Of a stretch of DNA of 64,000 bases, positions 41,542 to 52,093 are shown one piece after another; position 1 is the first letter of the stretch; every line of letters begins with the position of its first letter. The notes under the pieces were generated by a model. The model ran no database searches and had not been told where the DNA came from. It saw only the letters and a program-made list of their open reading frames with translations. Source of the stretch: Dactylosporangium sp. AC04546 (lineage in GTDB: Bacteria > Actinomycetota > Actinomycetes > Mycobacteriales > Micromonosporaceae); assembly GCF_022095675.1 (NCBI RefSeq), contig NZ_JAHYSG010000008.1, positions 62,001-126,000 of the forward strand, written 5' to 3'. The position numbers and the translations under genes were made by a program.

Positions 41542-42387
41542 CAGCTCCAGCACGATCAGCGCCCACGGGCCGGTCGTGCGGTACTGCCCGAAGGCCGGCA
41601 TGCCGTTGGCCACGGCCGGGACCAGGCGGGACCCCGCGCAGCCGGCGCCGGTGCCGGACATCCAGGCCCGGATGTCAGCGGGCCCGCGCAGCCACAGCGG
41701 CAGCGGCGGCATCGACAGGGTCGCGTCCTCGTGCAGCAGCGCGGTGAGCGCCTCGAGGTCGTAGGCCTCGAACGCCCGCACGTAACGGCCGAGGAGGGCC
41801 CGCTGCTCGTCGTCGAGCGGCCGGTGCACGTCGGCGGTGACGTCCGCGGCCGCGAGGGTGGCCCGGGCCCGCTGCAGCGCGCTGTTGACGCTCGCGACCG
41901 AGGTGTCGAGCAGGTCGGCCACCTCCTGCGCCGACCAGGCGAGGACCTCCCGCAGGATCAGCACCGCACGCTGCCGCGCCGGCAGGTGCTGGAGCGCGGC
42001 CACGAAGGCCAGCCGGACCGACTCCCGCCCGGCGACCACGTCGGCCGGGTCGGCGCGCTCCGGCAGCACCCGGTCGTCGGGCGCCGGGCCGACCCAGATC
42101 TCGTCCGGCCGCGGCTCGCCGGGGTTGGTGGCGGTGCCCGAGCCGGCCGGCCCCAGGTCCATCGGCCGCACCCGCCGCTGCGCGCTGGTCAGCATCGTCA
42201 GGCAGACGTTGGTGGCGATGCGGTACAGCCACGAGCGCACCGACGAGCGGCCCTCGAACTGCTCGGCGCCGCGCCAGGCCCGGATGAAGGCCTCCTGCAC
42301 GGCGTCCTCGGCGTCGAACGCGGAGCCGAGCATCCGGTAGCAGTACCCGGTCAGCTCGGCGCGGTGAGCTTCCAGTTCGGCGGTCAT
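41455..42387 (-). CDS. ECF sigma factor with C-terminal SnoaL-like domain (SigG/TIGR02960-like)
   Basis: A 310-residue sigma factor. Region 2: [27 protein letters not shown]...[15 protein letters not shown]; region 4: [48 protein letters not shown]. The last ~110 residues ([35 protein letters not shown]) form an NTF2/SnoaL-like domain that controls activity in place of an anti-sigma factor. It is divergent from an alpha/beta hydrolase, a likely target, and convergent with the STAS gene. ATG at 42387 taken; GTGs directly upstream are possible. Confidence 0.9.
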   Translation of the reverse strand: MTAELEAHRAELTGYCYRMLGSAFDAEDAVQEAFIRAWRGAEQFEGRSSVRSWLYRIATNVCLTMLTSAQRRVRPMDLGPAGSGTATNPGEPRPDEIWVGPAPDDRVLPERADPADVVAGRESVRLAFVAALQHLPARQRAVLILREVLAWSAQEVADLLDTSVASVNSALQRARATLAAADVTADVHRPLDDEQRALLGRYVRAFEAYDLEALTALLHEDATLSMPPLPLWLRGPADIRAWMSGTGAGCAGSRLVPAVANGMPAFGQYRTTGPWALIVLELSGGRIAGVNNFLDTARLFPLFGLPDHLD

Positions 42388-42487
42388 CACCACGATTTCA
42401 AAATTCCCTCCGGCGGCACCGATGAGTTTCGGGCGGCGGCCTGGTCTGCACCAATGACACTACGACAGACACGCTGAGGAGTTCACG

Positions 42488-43279
42488 ATGACCTACGCCG
42501 ACGTCAACGGGATCAGCCTGTACTACGAGACGCACGGCACCGGCCGGCCGCTGATCCTGCTGCACGGCGGGCTCGGCTCAGGCGAGATGTTCGCGCCGAT
42601 CCTGCCGACTCTCGCTGACCACCACCAGGTGATCCTGGTCGACGTCCAGGGCCACGGCCGTACCGCCGACATCGACCGGCCGCTGGACGTGCGGCTCATG
42701 GCCGACGACATCGCGGCGCTCATCGACCACCTCGGACTGGACCGGCCCGACGTCGTCGGCTACTCGCTCGGCGGCGGCATCGCGTTCAACGTCGCGATCC
42801 GCCACCCGGAGAAGGTCGGCCGGCTGGTCGCGGCGTCGGCGAACATCCGCCGCTCCGCCATCTACCCGGACATGCTGGCCCAGCAGGGCCAGGTGAGCGC
42901 GGCGGCCGCCGAGTTCATGAAGGAGACCCCGATGTACGAGGCGTACCAGCGGCTGGCGCCCCGTCCCGAGGACTTCCCGCGCCTGCTGGACAAGATCGGC
43001 CAGGCGATGGCCAAGGACTTCGACTTCACCGAGGAGGTGCGCGGCCTGCAGGTGCCGACCCTGGTCGTCGCCGCGGACGCCGACATGGCCCCGCCGAGCC
43101 ACTTCGTCGAGGTCTTCGGCCTGCTCGACGGCGGGCTGCGCGACGGCGGCTGGGGCGGCGAGGGTCGGCCGAAGGGCAACCACGCCCTGGCGATCCTGCC
43201 CGGCCTGACCCACTACGACCTGTTCCTGTCCCCGCTGTTCGCCACCGCGGCGCTCGCGTTCCTCGACAAGGACCGCTGA
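42488..43279 (+). CDS. alpha/beta hydrolase
   Basis: A 263-residue hydrolase. Oxyanion HGG (LILLHGGLGSG), nucleophile elbow VVGYSLGGGIAF (Ser), Asp in VVAADADMAPP and the catalytic His in LPGLTHYDLFL are all visible. GAGGAG six nt before the ATG is a strong Shine-Dalgarno. Divergent from the SigG-like sigma gene and followed by a long hairpin terminator. Substrate unknown (ester, lactone or halide). Confidence 0.92.
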   Translation: MTYADVNGISLYYETHGTGRPLILLHGGLGSGEMFAPILPTLADHHQVILVDVQGHGRTADIDRPLDVRLMADDIAALIDHLGLDRPDVVGYSLGGGIAFNVAIRHPEKVGRLVAASANIRRSAIYPDMLAQQGQVSAAAAEFMKETPMYEAYQRLAPRPEDFPRLLDKIGQAMAKDFDFTEEVRGLQVPTLVVAADADMAPPSHFVEVFGLLDGGLRDGGWGGEGRPKGNHALAILPGLTHYDLFLSPLFATAALAFLDKDR

Positions 43280-43293
43280 CCGCACGTATCTGG

Positions 43294-43331
43294 GCGCTGG
43301 TCGGTCTATCACGGGGTAGATCGACCAGCGT
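43294..43331 (+). terminator. long hairpin terminator after the hydrolase gene
   Basis: The 15-nt arms 43296-43310 (GCTGGTCGGTCTATC) and 43315-43329 (GGTAGATCGACCAGC) pair throughout if two G-U wobbles are allowed, around an ACGG loop, and C43295-G43330 extends the stem. It begins 15 bp after the hydrolase stop. No U-run follows. Confidence 0.75.
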
Positions 43332-43412
43332 CGCACCTCTGGGCCGTGATCGGCGTGCTCGCCCCGAACGAAGAGCCCTGCGGGTCTTGACAGGCGCTGG
43401 CAGACTGCGGCG

Positions 43413-44081
43413 ATGGCTTCCTTTGATCAACTATTTGCGCAGCATGTCGCCACGGCTATGGGGCGGCAGCTGGCGTTGGCCGATTTTATCGAGCAGCGTG
43501 ACTGGCAGCTGGATCTCAACAGCGGGGCGGTGGCGTTCGGGGGCGATCTGCGGTACCGAATCCAGCTTCTGGGCACTGAGAGCCACCGCGACGGCACATG
43601 GCTGTGGGCGTGGGCCAACCAGGCGAGCAACCTTCCGCCGGGCCTGCTGCACCTGTGCACGTGGCTGCAGGACTACGGCCGGCGCGAGGGCGTCGCCGAG
43701 CTCACCACGCCCAGTTTCCCGCTGGAGCGCGCCGACGGGCACCGTCTGGCCCTGCTCGCCTCGGGACTGACCGGTCGGCCGTACTACCGCGGCCCGTACG
43801 ACGGCGGCGCGGTCTTCTTCCATCTGGAGGGCATCCCGGCGCAGGTCACGGCCCCGGTCCGGCCGGAGCGCGCCCTGACCGTGCTCAACCAGGTCATCAT
43901 GGGCTTCGAGGTCGACCACCGCACCGCCGCCGCGGCGTTCCTGCAGCAGCAGGGCTGGCGGGTCGAGCCGGCTGGGGCGGCGCTCACCGGCACGCACCCG
44001 GCCGGCTCGTCGATCCGGATAGAATTCGATCACCTGGGCCGCCTCAGCGACATGTCCGCCACCCTCGCCGCCGAACGTTAG
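43413..44081 (+). CDS. DUF6882-like hypothetical protein
   Basis: A 222-residue cytoplasmic protein with a compact alpha/beta composition (RDWQLDLNSGAVAFGGDLRYRIQLLGTESHRDGTWLWAWANQASNLPPGLL) that matches my memory of DUF6882; no catalytic motif. Role unknown. Transcription probably starts close to the ATG as no Shine-Dalgarno is seen. Confidence 0.65.
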   Translation: MASFDQLFAQHVATAMGRQLALADFIEQRDWQLDLNSGAVAFGGDLRYRIQLLGTESHRDGTWLWAWANQASNLPPGLLHLCTWLQDYGRREGVAELTTPSFPLERADGHRLALLASGLTGRPYYRGPYDGGAVFFHLEGIPAQVTAPVRPERALTVLNQVIMGFEVDHRTAAAAFLQQQGWRVEPAGAALTGTHPAGSSIRIEFDHLGRLSDMSATLAAER

Positions 44082-44145
44082 ACGCGGACGGCGAGGCCGC
44101 GGGGCTGACGGCGCTCTCCACTCCGGCCGACGGCCGGTGGGCAGG

Positions 44146-44667
44146 TCAGCGGCTGAGGGTGATCCAGTAGCGGCGGACCCGGACGTGCCCGGTGTCGAGG
44201 ATGCCCTGGAACACGCCGCCCTGGCTCTCGATGGTGCGCGCCGAGGCGAGGTTGTCCTCCAGGCAGGGAATGAGCACCCGGTGCAGACCCAGCACGGTGC
44301 GGGCCTCGCGGAGCATCTCACCCAGGGCCCAGCTCGCCAGGCCGCGGCGGCGCGCGGAGGGACGTACGCCGTAGCCGATCTGGCCCAGGTCGTCGTCCTG
44401 CCAGTGCCGCATCGCGATACCCCCGAGCACCTGCCCGTCCTCGACGATCCACCGGCAGGAGGCATGCCGCTCGTCGGGGCATGGCGCCCCGGCCCCGTGG
44501 TCGAGCCGGACACGTCGCCGCACCCAGTCGGCGAAGCCGTCGGGCGAGTCCAGGTCGTCTTCGGGGCCGATGCCGAAGCCGTCCTCGTGCAGACCGGGCC
44601 CCCAGTCGTCGCGGCAGTCCTGGAAGGCGGCATACAGGCTGGTGGTGGGCGATATCAAGGCTGGCAT
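44146..44667 (-). CDS. GNAT-family N-acetyltransferase
   Basis: A 173-residue acetyltransferase. Central motif A is QIGYGVRPSARRRGLASWALGEML (acetyl-CoA pyrophosphate loop RRRGLA), preceded by GGIAMRHWQ and followed by HRVLIPCLEDNLASARTIESQGGVFQG. The pattern resembles the group acting on small amines or ribosomal protein N-termini (RimJ-like). Start at ATG 44667; an inverted repeat CTGTGG-N7-CCACAG (44718-44736) lies about 50 bp upstream and may be regulatory. Confidence 0.85.
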   Translation of the reverse strand: MPALISPTTSLYAAFQDCRDDWGPGLHEDGFGIGPEDDLDSPDGFADWVRRRVRLDHGAGAPCPDERHASCRWIVEDGQVLGGIAMRHWQDDDLGQIGYGVRPSARRRGLASWALGEMLREARTVLGLHRVLIPCLEDNLASARTIESQGGVFQGILDTGHVRVRRYWITLSR

Positions 44668-44881
44668 GCGGGCCACCGTAGCCACGGTCCGGGCCTCCGG
44701 CGATCCCCTCGGGTCCACTGTGGATCATGCCCACAGGCCGTCTCTGCCTTCGGCGAGGCCGTTTGTTTGGGGGGAGTACGCGTGCGTTCGCCCGGGCGGT
44801 CCTCGGGGGCCTCAGGCGGGCACATGGCTACTTCCGAGGCGGTGGACCCCAGTGCGTGAGGGCTGAACATGGGCGAGGTGA

Positions 44882-45259
44882 GTGATCTGCGTCACGGCCA
44901 CCGTGTCGGCCGCCGTCGTGCCGAAGGCGCCACCCCTGACGACGCCCTGGACGAGTCAGGTCTCCACGACCAATCCGCTGCCCGAGTACCCGCGGCCGCA
45001 GATGACCCGGCCCGACTGGCAGTCGCTCAACGGCGAGTGGGAGTTCCTCGACCCTGCCACCGACGGCGCCGGGAACGTCAACCGCAACGCGGCGCCGCCG
45101 CTCAGCCAGACGCTGCCCGAGCGGATCCCGGTGCCCTACCCGGTGGAGTCGGCGCTGTCGGGCATCATGCGCAACGACAACCGCGACCTCATGTTCTACC
45201 GCCGCACGTTCACCGTCCCGTCCGCCTCGAACGGGCACGTTATTGCGAATTTCCGGTAA
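44882..45259 (+). pseudogene. GH2 glycosidase N-terminal remnant
   Basis: The frame opens within a signal-peptide-like tail (VTATVSAAVVPKAPPLT) and gives TPWTSQVSTTNPLPEYPRPQ, WQSLNGEWEFLD, RIPVPYPVESALSGIM, MFYRRTFTVPS and GHVIANF, the sugar-binding N-terminal domain of family 2 beta-galactosidase/glucuronidase-like enzymes, ending at a premature TAA. The rest of the enzyme is missing. An AbfB-domain remnant 0.9 kb downstream may be the other end of the same gene. Confidence 0.8.
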
Positions 45260-45348
45260 CGATCGGCGGGCGGGCGAGCGGCTGGACCCTGCCGTGCCTG
45301 GCATCGAGAATTGGGTGCCTGCCGTAGGAGCTGCGCTCGTACTCTCTG

Positions 45349-46155
45349 GTGGTGAGCGATAGCAATGACTACGTGAGGTTGCGAGAGACCTTCAACGAGG
45401 ACGCTGCACGCTACGACCGTGCCCGCCCTCGGTACCCAGTGCAGATGTTTGATGATCTCGCTGCGGCCGGGGTAGCGCCTGGGGCAAGGGTGCTGGAGAT
45501 CGGCTGTGGCACCGGGCAGGCGACCGTGCCGCTGGCCGAGCGGGGCTACCGCATCGTGGCTGTCGAGTTGGGCACGGACATGGCGGTTGTGGCTCGGCGA
45601 AATCTTGCCGCGTTCGACGCGGTGGAGGTCGTTACGGCGGCGTTCGAGGAGTGGCCCTTGCCCGGTGAACCGTTCGACGTGGTGTTCTCCGCTACCGCGT
45701 TTCACTGGATCGACCCCGCGGTGCGGGTGTCGAAGTCTGCTGACGCTTTGCGTCTCGGTGGCCTGCTGGCCACCGTCGGAACCCACCACATCGCTGGCGG
45801 TACCTGGACCGAGGCATTCTTCGTTGAGATCCAGAAGTGCTACGAGCGCTTCGATCCGTCGACCCCACCGGGCCTGCGTCTTGAGACTGCTCGTGACATC
45901 GTCGAAGACGATCGGGAGCTCACCTCGTCGGGGCGATTCGGGCCTGCGAAGTTCTACCGATACGAGTGGGAGCTGCCGTACTCGACAGCTGACTACCTGG
46001 ATCTGCTGTTGACCTACTCCGGACACCGTGCCTTGCCGGACGTGCAGCGGAGCGCACTGCTGAACTCCATCGCGCGGCTGATCGACGCGGACTACGGGGG
46101 GCAAATTGTCAAGCGCTACCTGACTGAGCTGAGGATCGCCCAACGAGTCCGGTGA
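45349..46155 (+). CDS. class I SAM-dependent methyltransferase, probably an insertion
   Basis: A 268-residue methyltransferase: FNEDAARYDRARPRYP, motif I VLEIGCGTGQATVPLAERG, VELGTDMAVVARRN, then FDVVFSATAFHWIDP. It belongs to the UbiE/YcgJ-like group using small molecules as acceptors. Codon use is visibly less GC-rich at third positions than in neighbours, and it sits exactly between a GH2 N-terminal remnant and an AbfB C-terminal remnant, so it looks acquired with the surrounding gene broken. GTG start; two adjacent GTGs are possible. Confidence 0.82.
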   Translation: MVSDSNDYVRLRETFNEDAARYDRARPRYPVQMFDDLAAAGVAPGARVLEIGCGTGQATVPLAERGYRIVAVELGTDMAVVARRNLAAFDAVEVVTAAFEEWPLPGEPFDVVFSATAFHWIDPAVRVSKSADALRLGGLLATVGTHHIAGGTWTEAFFVEIQKCYERFDPSTPPGLRLETARDIVEDDRELTSSGRFGPAKFYRYEWELPYSTADYLDLLLTYSGHRALPDVQRSALLNSIARLIDADYGGQIVKRYLTELRIAQRVR

Positions 46156-46176
46156 ATCGCTTCGACCACTGGCGGT

Positions 46177-46563
46177 TGAACTCAGCACAGCGCTCGTGCC
46201 CGCGCGGACGGGCCGCGGCAGGACGCTTCGTTCCGGACGGTGACCGGCCTGGCCGACGCCCGCTGCTACTCGTTCGAGTCGGTCAACTTCCCGGGCCGCT
46301 ACCTGCGCCACGCCGACAGCCGGGTGCGCAACTCGCCCGACGACGGCTCGGCCCTGATGTGCGCCGACGCCACGTTCTGCGCCCGGCCCGGCGTCGGCGG
46401 GGTCGGTGTCACGTTCGAGTCGCTGAACATCCCGGGCTCATACCTGCGCCACTTCGAGTCCCAGGTGTACATCGCGGCCGGCACGGCGGGCAGCGGCTTC
46501 AACCGGCCGCAGACCCTGACCGCCGACAGCAGCTGGACGCTCGCCGCCCCCTGGGCGCCGTAG
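46177..46563 (+). pseudogene. AbfB (arabinose-binding) domain, C-terminal remnant of a glycosidase
   Basis: In one frame, DASFRTVTGLADARCYSFES, VNFPGRYLRH, DDGSALMCADATFC, then VTFESLNIPGSYLRH ending in WTLAAPWAP and TAG. Repeated FES-N-PG-YLRH blocks are the beta-trefoil AbfB fold at the C-terminus of alpha-arabinofuranosidases and other glycosidases. No catalytic domain, no start or signal peptide upstream. Likely the tail of the gene whose beginning is the GH2 remnant. Confidence 0.78.
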
Positions 46564-46636
46564 CGCAGTGCGTCATCGGGGAGCTCGGCGTGGACCGTCC
46601 AGCGGTCCCGCCGAGCTCCTCCGCGCTCGCAGTCGC

Positions 46637-48115
<1,479 letters not shown>

Positions 48116-48175
48116 CTACGTCAATCGCCCGACCGGAACGGGAAGGGGGAGCACCCACAGCGATACAGCGTTCAT
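48116..48175 (-). CDS. 19-residue leader peptide upstream of rox
   Basis: ATG after a strong GAGGAGGTGAG Shine-Dalgarno encodes MNAVSLWVLPLPVPVGRLT then TAG. The Pro/Leu-rich sequence and position 52 bp before the rox ATG, with a stem-loop between, have the form of ribosome-stalling leader peptides that control antibiotic-resistance genes. A plausible TGGACG-N18-TAGCTT promoter is upstream on the minus strand. Confidence 0.6.
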   Translation of the reverse strand: MNAVSLWVLPLPVPVGRLT

Positions 48176-48300
48176 GGGTCTCACCTCCTCGGGCGGTGTC
48201 ACGGTCAGCTGCAAGCTACAAGTCCGAGCATCGTCCCGTCCAGTCCTTTGCCAGCCACGTGCTCACGACGCTGAACGGGCCGCTGGCCGCGCCGTTGCGT

Positions 48301-48330
48301 CTTAACATCTAAATGATATAGCTTTCTTCC
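48301..48330. promoter_or_regulatory. AT-rich island in the rox/acyl-CoA dehydrogenase divergent region
   Basis: TTAACATCTAAATGATATAG is far more AT-rich than its surroundings and has a partial ATC-TAAAT-GAT dyad. It lies 26 bp before the acyl-CoA dehydrogenase ATG, so it likely holds the promoter or an operator, perhaps for the FadR-type regulator encoded at the end of that operon. Confidence 0.4.
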
Positions 48331-48355
48331 ACAGGGAGGGAGGCGCCTGGCCATC

Positions 48356-49360
48356 ATGACCGACTGGACACTGCTCGCGCCGGACGATGACGCGCGGGCG
48401 CTCGACGAGGCCGCCGGCGCGCACTTCGCCGCGCTTCGCGGGCCGGACGCGATGAGGGCCGCGATCGACGGCACGCCGGCCGACGACGGCTGGAAGGTGC
48501 TTGCCGACGGCGGCTACCCCGACATCGCCGTCCCCGAGGACCTCGGCGGCGCCGGCCGCCTCATCGACCTCGCCGTCGTGCTCGAGGCCGCGGGGCGCAC
48601 CCTGCTCACGCCGGGGCTGCTGCCGTCCGCCCTCGCCACCCGGGCCCAGCTGGCCGCCGGGGTGCACCGGGCCGAGTTCCGGTCACGACCCGCCGGGTTC
48701 GCCCTGGCGCGGGGGCGGGTCGCCGGCGGGCGGTGCTCGGTCGAGCGGGCCCACGTGCTGGGCGGGCTTGGCGCCGCCACGCTCACGCTCGTCGTCGCCG
48801 GGGCCGACGGGGCCTGGGTCGCCGTCGTCGACCCGCAGGACGGCGGGGTCGAGCTGGTGCGGGAGTCGACGGTGATCGACCCTTCGCGGCCCGTGCCGGC
48901 GTACCGGCTCACCAACGCCCGCTGCCTCGCCGAGCGCGCCGTCGAGCTGGAGCGGGCCCTGGCGGAGTGCCGCGTCTGCCTCGGCGCGGATCTTCTCGGT
49001 ACCGCTGCGGGAGCCCTCACGGCCGCGGTCGCCCACGCACAGTCGCGCCGCCAGTTCGGCCAGCCGATCGGCGCCTTCCAGGCCGTCAAGCACCAGCTCG
49101 CCGAGGCCTACGTGGCGGTCGAGCGGGCCCGCAGCCTCACCTACGGCGCCGCGCTGGGCGAGTCGTCGCCGCTGCTGGCCAACGCCGCGGCGGCCGAGGC
49201 GGCGGTCCTCGTGGCGTCGCGGTACACGCAGCTCATGGGCGCGATGGGCGTGACGTTCGAGGCGGACTGCCACCTGTTCCTGCGCCGCGCGCACCAGACG
49301 GCCGGGCTGCTCGGCACGCCCGACGAGCTGTACGCGGCCGCCGCCCGGGAGGCCCGATGA
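48356..49360 (+). CDS. acyl-CoA dehydrogenase-like subunit (short, heteromer partner)
   Basis: A 334-residue acyl-CoA dehydrogenase family protein of the shorter, degenerate type. ADGGYPDIAVPEDLGGAG begins the N-terminal alpha domain; the C-terminal domain has QSRRQFGQPIGAFQAVKHQLAEAYVAVERA and ASRYTQLMGAMGVTFEADCHLFLRRAH. The FAD/adenine-side motifs in the middle are weak. It overlaps (ATGA) the full-length partner gene, the layout of actinobacterial alpha2beta2 acyl-CoA dehydrogenases that degrade steroid or branched side chains. Confidence 0.85.
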   Translation: MTDWTLLAPDDDARALDEAAGAHFAALRGPDAMRAAIDGTPADDGWKVLADGGYPDIAVPEDLGGAGRLIDLAVVLEAAGRTLLTPGLLPSALATRAQLAAGVHRAEFRSRPAGFALARGRVAGGRCSVERAHVLGGLGAATLTLVVAGADGAWVAVVDPQDGGVELVRESTVIDPSRPVPAYRLTNARCLAERAVELERALAECRVCLGADLLGTAAGALTAAVAHAQSRRQFGQPIGAFQAVKHQLAEAYVAVERARSLTYGAALGESSPLLANAAAAEAAVLVASRYTQLMGAMGVTFEADCHLFLRRAHQTAGLLGTPDELYAAAAREAR

Positions 49361-50454
49361 CCACCGAGTTCGACGAGTTCCTCGACCGGGTGCTCCCGGC
49401 CGACTACGACGAGCGCTATCAGCAGTACCGCCGCGACACCGAGCTGCGCCGCAACTACCAGGCCGCCGCGTTCGACGACGGCTGGCTCGTCCCCGAGTGG
49501 GGGCGCGACGAGGGCGGGCGGGAGCTGGCCGGCCCGGAGGCGCTCGCCGTGCGGCTCACCGGCGCGCGGCGGCGGGTGCCCCGGCTGCTGAACATCCAGG
49601 GCGTGGGCGTGGCCGCCCCGGCGGTCCGGGCGTTCGGCACCCCGGCGCAGAAGGCGCGGCTGCTGCGGCCGGCCGCGCGGGGCGACGAGGTGTGGGCGCT
49701 GGGCATGTCCGAGCCCGGCGCCGGTTCGGACCTCGCGTCGCTGCGCACCACCGCCGTCCTCGACGGCGGCGTGTTCACGGTCAACGGCCAGAAGGTCTGG
49801 ACGACGCAGGGCGACGAGGCCCGCTGGTGCACGCTGTACGTGCGGACCGACCCCGAGGCGCGGCCGCACCGCGGCATCTCCTGCCTGGTGCTCGACATGC
49901 GCAGCCCGGGCGTGACCGTCCGGCCGATCCGCACCGCCGGCGACCCGATCGAGTCGTTCTGCGAGGTGTTCCTCGACGACGTCAAGATCCCCGAGGACGC
50001 GCTGCTCGGCCCGCTGCACGGCGGGTGGGGCGTGGCGATGGCCAGCCTGGAGCACGAGCGCGACATGATCTGGCTGAACACCTGGCTGGAGGCGAACCGG
50101 GCGCTCGAGCCGACGGTGCGGGCCGGTGAGCTGTCCGAGGCGCAGCTGGTCCGGCTCGGCCGCTCGCTCGCCGACACCGAGAGCCTGCGCCTGACCGGGC
50201 TGCGCTGCGCCGCCCAGCGCTGGGCCGGCGCGCCGTCGCAGGCCTGGACCATCCTCAAGCTGCTCGGCTCCGAGTCGGTCCAGCGGGCCGCGCTGCTGTC
50301 GCTCGACGTCGCCGGCCCGGCCGCGTTCGACGACCCCGCGTACTTCGACGAGCGCCTCGACTCGCTCGGCGCCACGATCTACGGTGGCACGTCGGAGATC
50401 CAGCGGACCATCGTCGCCGAACGGGCATTGGGACTGCCGAAGGGGAGATCATGA
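49357..50454 (+). CDS. acyl-CoA dehydrogenase (partner subunit)
   Basis: A 365-residue flavoprotein. LGMSEPGAGSDLASLRTTAV, FTVNGQKVWTTQGDEARWCTLYVRTD, VFLDDVKIPEDALLG, and the C-terminal TIYGGTSEIQRTIVAERALGLP are classic. The Glu normally in YEGT is Gly (YGGT), so the catalytic base would come from another position, as in several actinobacterial FadE proteins. Overlaps both neighbours by ATGA. Confidence 0.9.
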   Translation: MTTEFDEFLDRVLPADYDERYQQYRRDTELRRNYQAAAFDDGWLVPEWGRDEGGRELAGPEALAVRLTGARRRVPRLLNIQGVGVAAPAVRAFGTPAQKARLLRPAARGDEVWALGMSEPGAGSDLASLRTTAVLDGGVFTVNGQKVWTTQGDEARWCTLYVRTDPEARPHRGISCLVLDMRSPGVTVRPIRTAGDPIESFCEVFLDDVKIPEDALLGPLHGGWGVAMASLEHERDMIWLNTWLEANRALEPTVRAGELSEAQLVRLGRSLADTESLRLTGLRCAAQRWAGAPSQAWTILKLLGSESVQRAALLSLDVAGPAAFDDPAYFDERLDSLGATIYGGTSEIQRTIVAERALGLPKGRS

Positions 50455-51245
50455 CGTCACTGGCCAACCGCTGCGCGCTCGTCTCCGGGGCCGGCCGCGG
50501 GCTGGGCCGCGCGATCGCCACCTCGTTGCTGGAGGCGGGCGCCACCGTCTGCGTGGTCTCCCGCAATCCAGCCGAGCTGGACGACTTCGTGGCCGCCGCC
50601 GGGGGTCGTGCGTTTGCCTTCCCGGCCGACATCCGGCAACCTGACGACCTGGACCGCCTACGGGACGCGGTGCTGAGCGAGGTCGGAGTCGTCGACATCC
50701 TGGTGAACAACGCCGGCAACCTGGTGAAGAAGCCGGTCGTGCCGCTGCCGACCGACGGGCCGGTGGGCCAGCCCGGGTCTGGCCCGGCCGACGTCGCCAT
50801 GACCGACGACGACTGGGACTCGGTGCTCGACACCCACGTTCGCGGTTCGCTGCACCTGGTGCGGTCGTTCGTGCCGGGCATGCTGTCGCAGGGACGGGGC
50901 CGGGTGATCAACATCGCGTCGAGCAGCGTGGCCCGGTCGGCCAACCTGACCGTGAGCTACCAGGTCGCCAAGGGCGCGATGCTGCAGCTGACCCGCTCGC
51001 TCGCCAAGGAGTGGGCCGCGTTCGGCGTCACGGTGAACACGATCGCGCCCGGGCACTTCCGCACCAGCATGACCAAGGCACTGCACGACAGCCCCGAGGG
51101 CCAGGCCTGGCTGCGCGAGCGCATCCCGATGCGCCGCACCGGCGACGCCGCCGAGCTCGGTGCCCTGGCCGTCCATCTGGCCGGCGACCTCGCGTCGTTC
51201 ATCACCGGCCAGACCATCTTCGTCGACGGCGGTGAGACCCTCTAG
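50451..51245 (+). CDS. short-chain dehydrogenase/reductase
   Basis: A 264-residue SDR. TGxxxGxG appears as VSGAGRGLGRAIA, NNAG in ILVNNAGN, and the catalytic Ser-Tyr-Lys as INIASSSVA and SYQVAKGAM; the C-terminal GQTIFVDGG is typical. Probably oxidises the hydroxyacyl-CoA or a related alcohol made by the preceding acyl-CoA dehydrogenase. Coupled by ATGA to the previous gene and by TAGTG to the next. Confidence 0.92.
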   Translation: MTSLANRCALVSGAGRGLGRAIATSLLEAGATVCVVSRNPAELDDFVAAAGGRAFAFPADIRQPDDLDRLRDAVLSEVGVVDILVNNAGNLVKKPVVPLPTDGPVGQPGSGPADVAMTDDDWDSVLDTHVRGSLHLVRSFVPGMLSQGRGRVINIASSSVARSANLTVSYQVAKGAMLQLTRSLAKEWAAFGVTVNTIAPGHFRTSMTKALHDSPEGQAWLRERIPMRRTGDAAELGALAVHLAGDLASFITGQTIFVDGGETL

Positions 51246-52093
51246 TGTCCGAGTCCGAGATGTCAGAGCTGTCCGAGCTGTCAGAGCTGGCCGGTCGCCC
51301 GCACCGCATGCCGCTGCGGACCCCGCGGGTGGCCGAGGCGGTGGCGGCGCAGCTGCGGCTGCGCATCCTCGAGGGCGACCTGGTCGACGGCGCCGAGCTG
51401 CCCCCGGAGGCGCAGCTGTTGCAGGAGTTCCCGGCCAGCCGGCCGAGCCTGCGCGAGGCGATCCGCATCCTGGAGACCGAGGGGCTGCTGACGGTCCGCC
51501 GCGGCAAGGTCGGCGGCATCGTGGTGCGCAGCCCCACTGCCCACTCGGCGGCCTACCACATGGGCCTGCTGCTGCACTCCCGCGCGATCCCGCTGACCGA
51601 CCTGGCGACGGCCCGCAATCTCCTCGAACCGTTCTGCGCCGAGCAGGCCGCCATGCGCGACGACCACGGCGCCGTCGGCCAGCGCCTGCGCGAGCTCAAC
51701 GACGAGGCCGCCACGGTCGTCGCCGACGGCCCGGCCTTCACCGGCGCCTCGGTGAAGTTCCACGAGGCCCTCGTCGACGCGGCCGGCAACCAGACGCTGC
51801 GCATGTTCGCCGGGATGATGGAAAGCATCTGGAGCGTCCAGGAGCGCGGCTGGGCCCGCCGCGCGGCCGACGAGTCCAGCTACCCGTCGGTGGACCTGCG
51901 CCGCGAGGTGCTGCGCGCCCACGACTCGATCCTGAAGGCCATCGAGGCGGGCGACGCCGACCTGGCCGGCCGCGTGACCCGCGCCCACCTCAAGGCGTCG
52001 CAGCTCTACGTGGCGTCGTCGGAGGCCCCGTCGGTCCGCGTCGTCGACGAGTACGGCATGCCCCGCATGGACTACGACGCGGACCGCTCCTAG
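51245..52093 (+). CDS. GntR/FadR-family regulator (FCD domain)
   Basis: A 282-residue regulator. N-terminal winged helix: VAAQLRLRILEGDLVDGAELPPEAQLLQEFPASRPSLREAIRILETEGLLTVRRGKVGGIVV; C-terminal FCD ligand domain with FHEALVDAAGNQTLRMFAGMM, which normally binds a metal and acyl-CoA/organic acid. It starts with the repeated SELSELSEL, encoded by 9-bp repeats. GTG overlaps the SDR stop; as the last gene of the operon it is probably the pathway-specific repressor. Confidence 0.9.
   Translation: MSESEMSELSELSELAGRPHRMPLRTPRVAEAVAAQLRLRILEGDLVDGAELPPEAQLLQEFPASRPSLREAIRILETEGLLTVRRGKVGGIVVRSPTAHSAAYHMGLLLHSRAIPLTDLATARNLLEPFCAEQAAMRDDHGAVGQRLRELNDEAATVVADGPAFTGASVKFHEALVDAAGNQTLRMFAGMMESIWSVQERGWARRAADESSYPSVDLRREVLRAHDSILKAIEAGDADLAGRVTRAHLKASQLYVASSEAPSVRVVDEYGMPRMDYDADRS

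Noticed and set aside
45260..46176. Insertion sequence between the GH2 and AbfB remnants
   Set aside because: No transposase, terminal inverted repeats or target duplication could be found; only a methyltransferase gene is present.
48176..48300. Rifamycin-associated element (19-bp perfect repeat) upstream of rox
   Set aside because: CAGCTGCAAGCTACAAG looks vaguely similar but does not form the published inverted repeat, so I did not annotate it.
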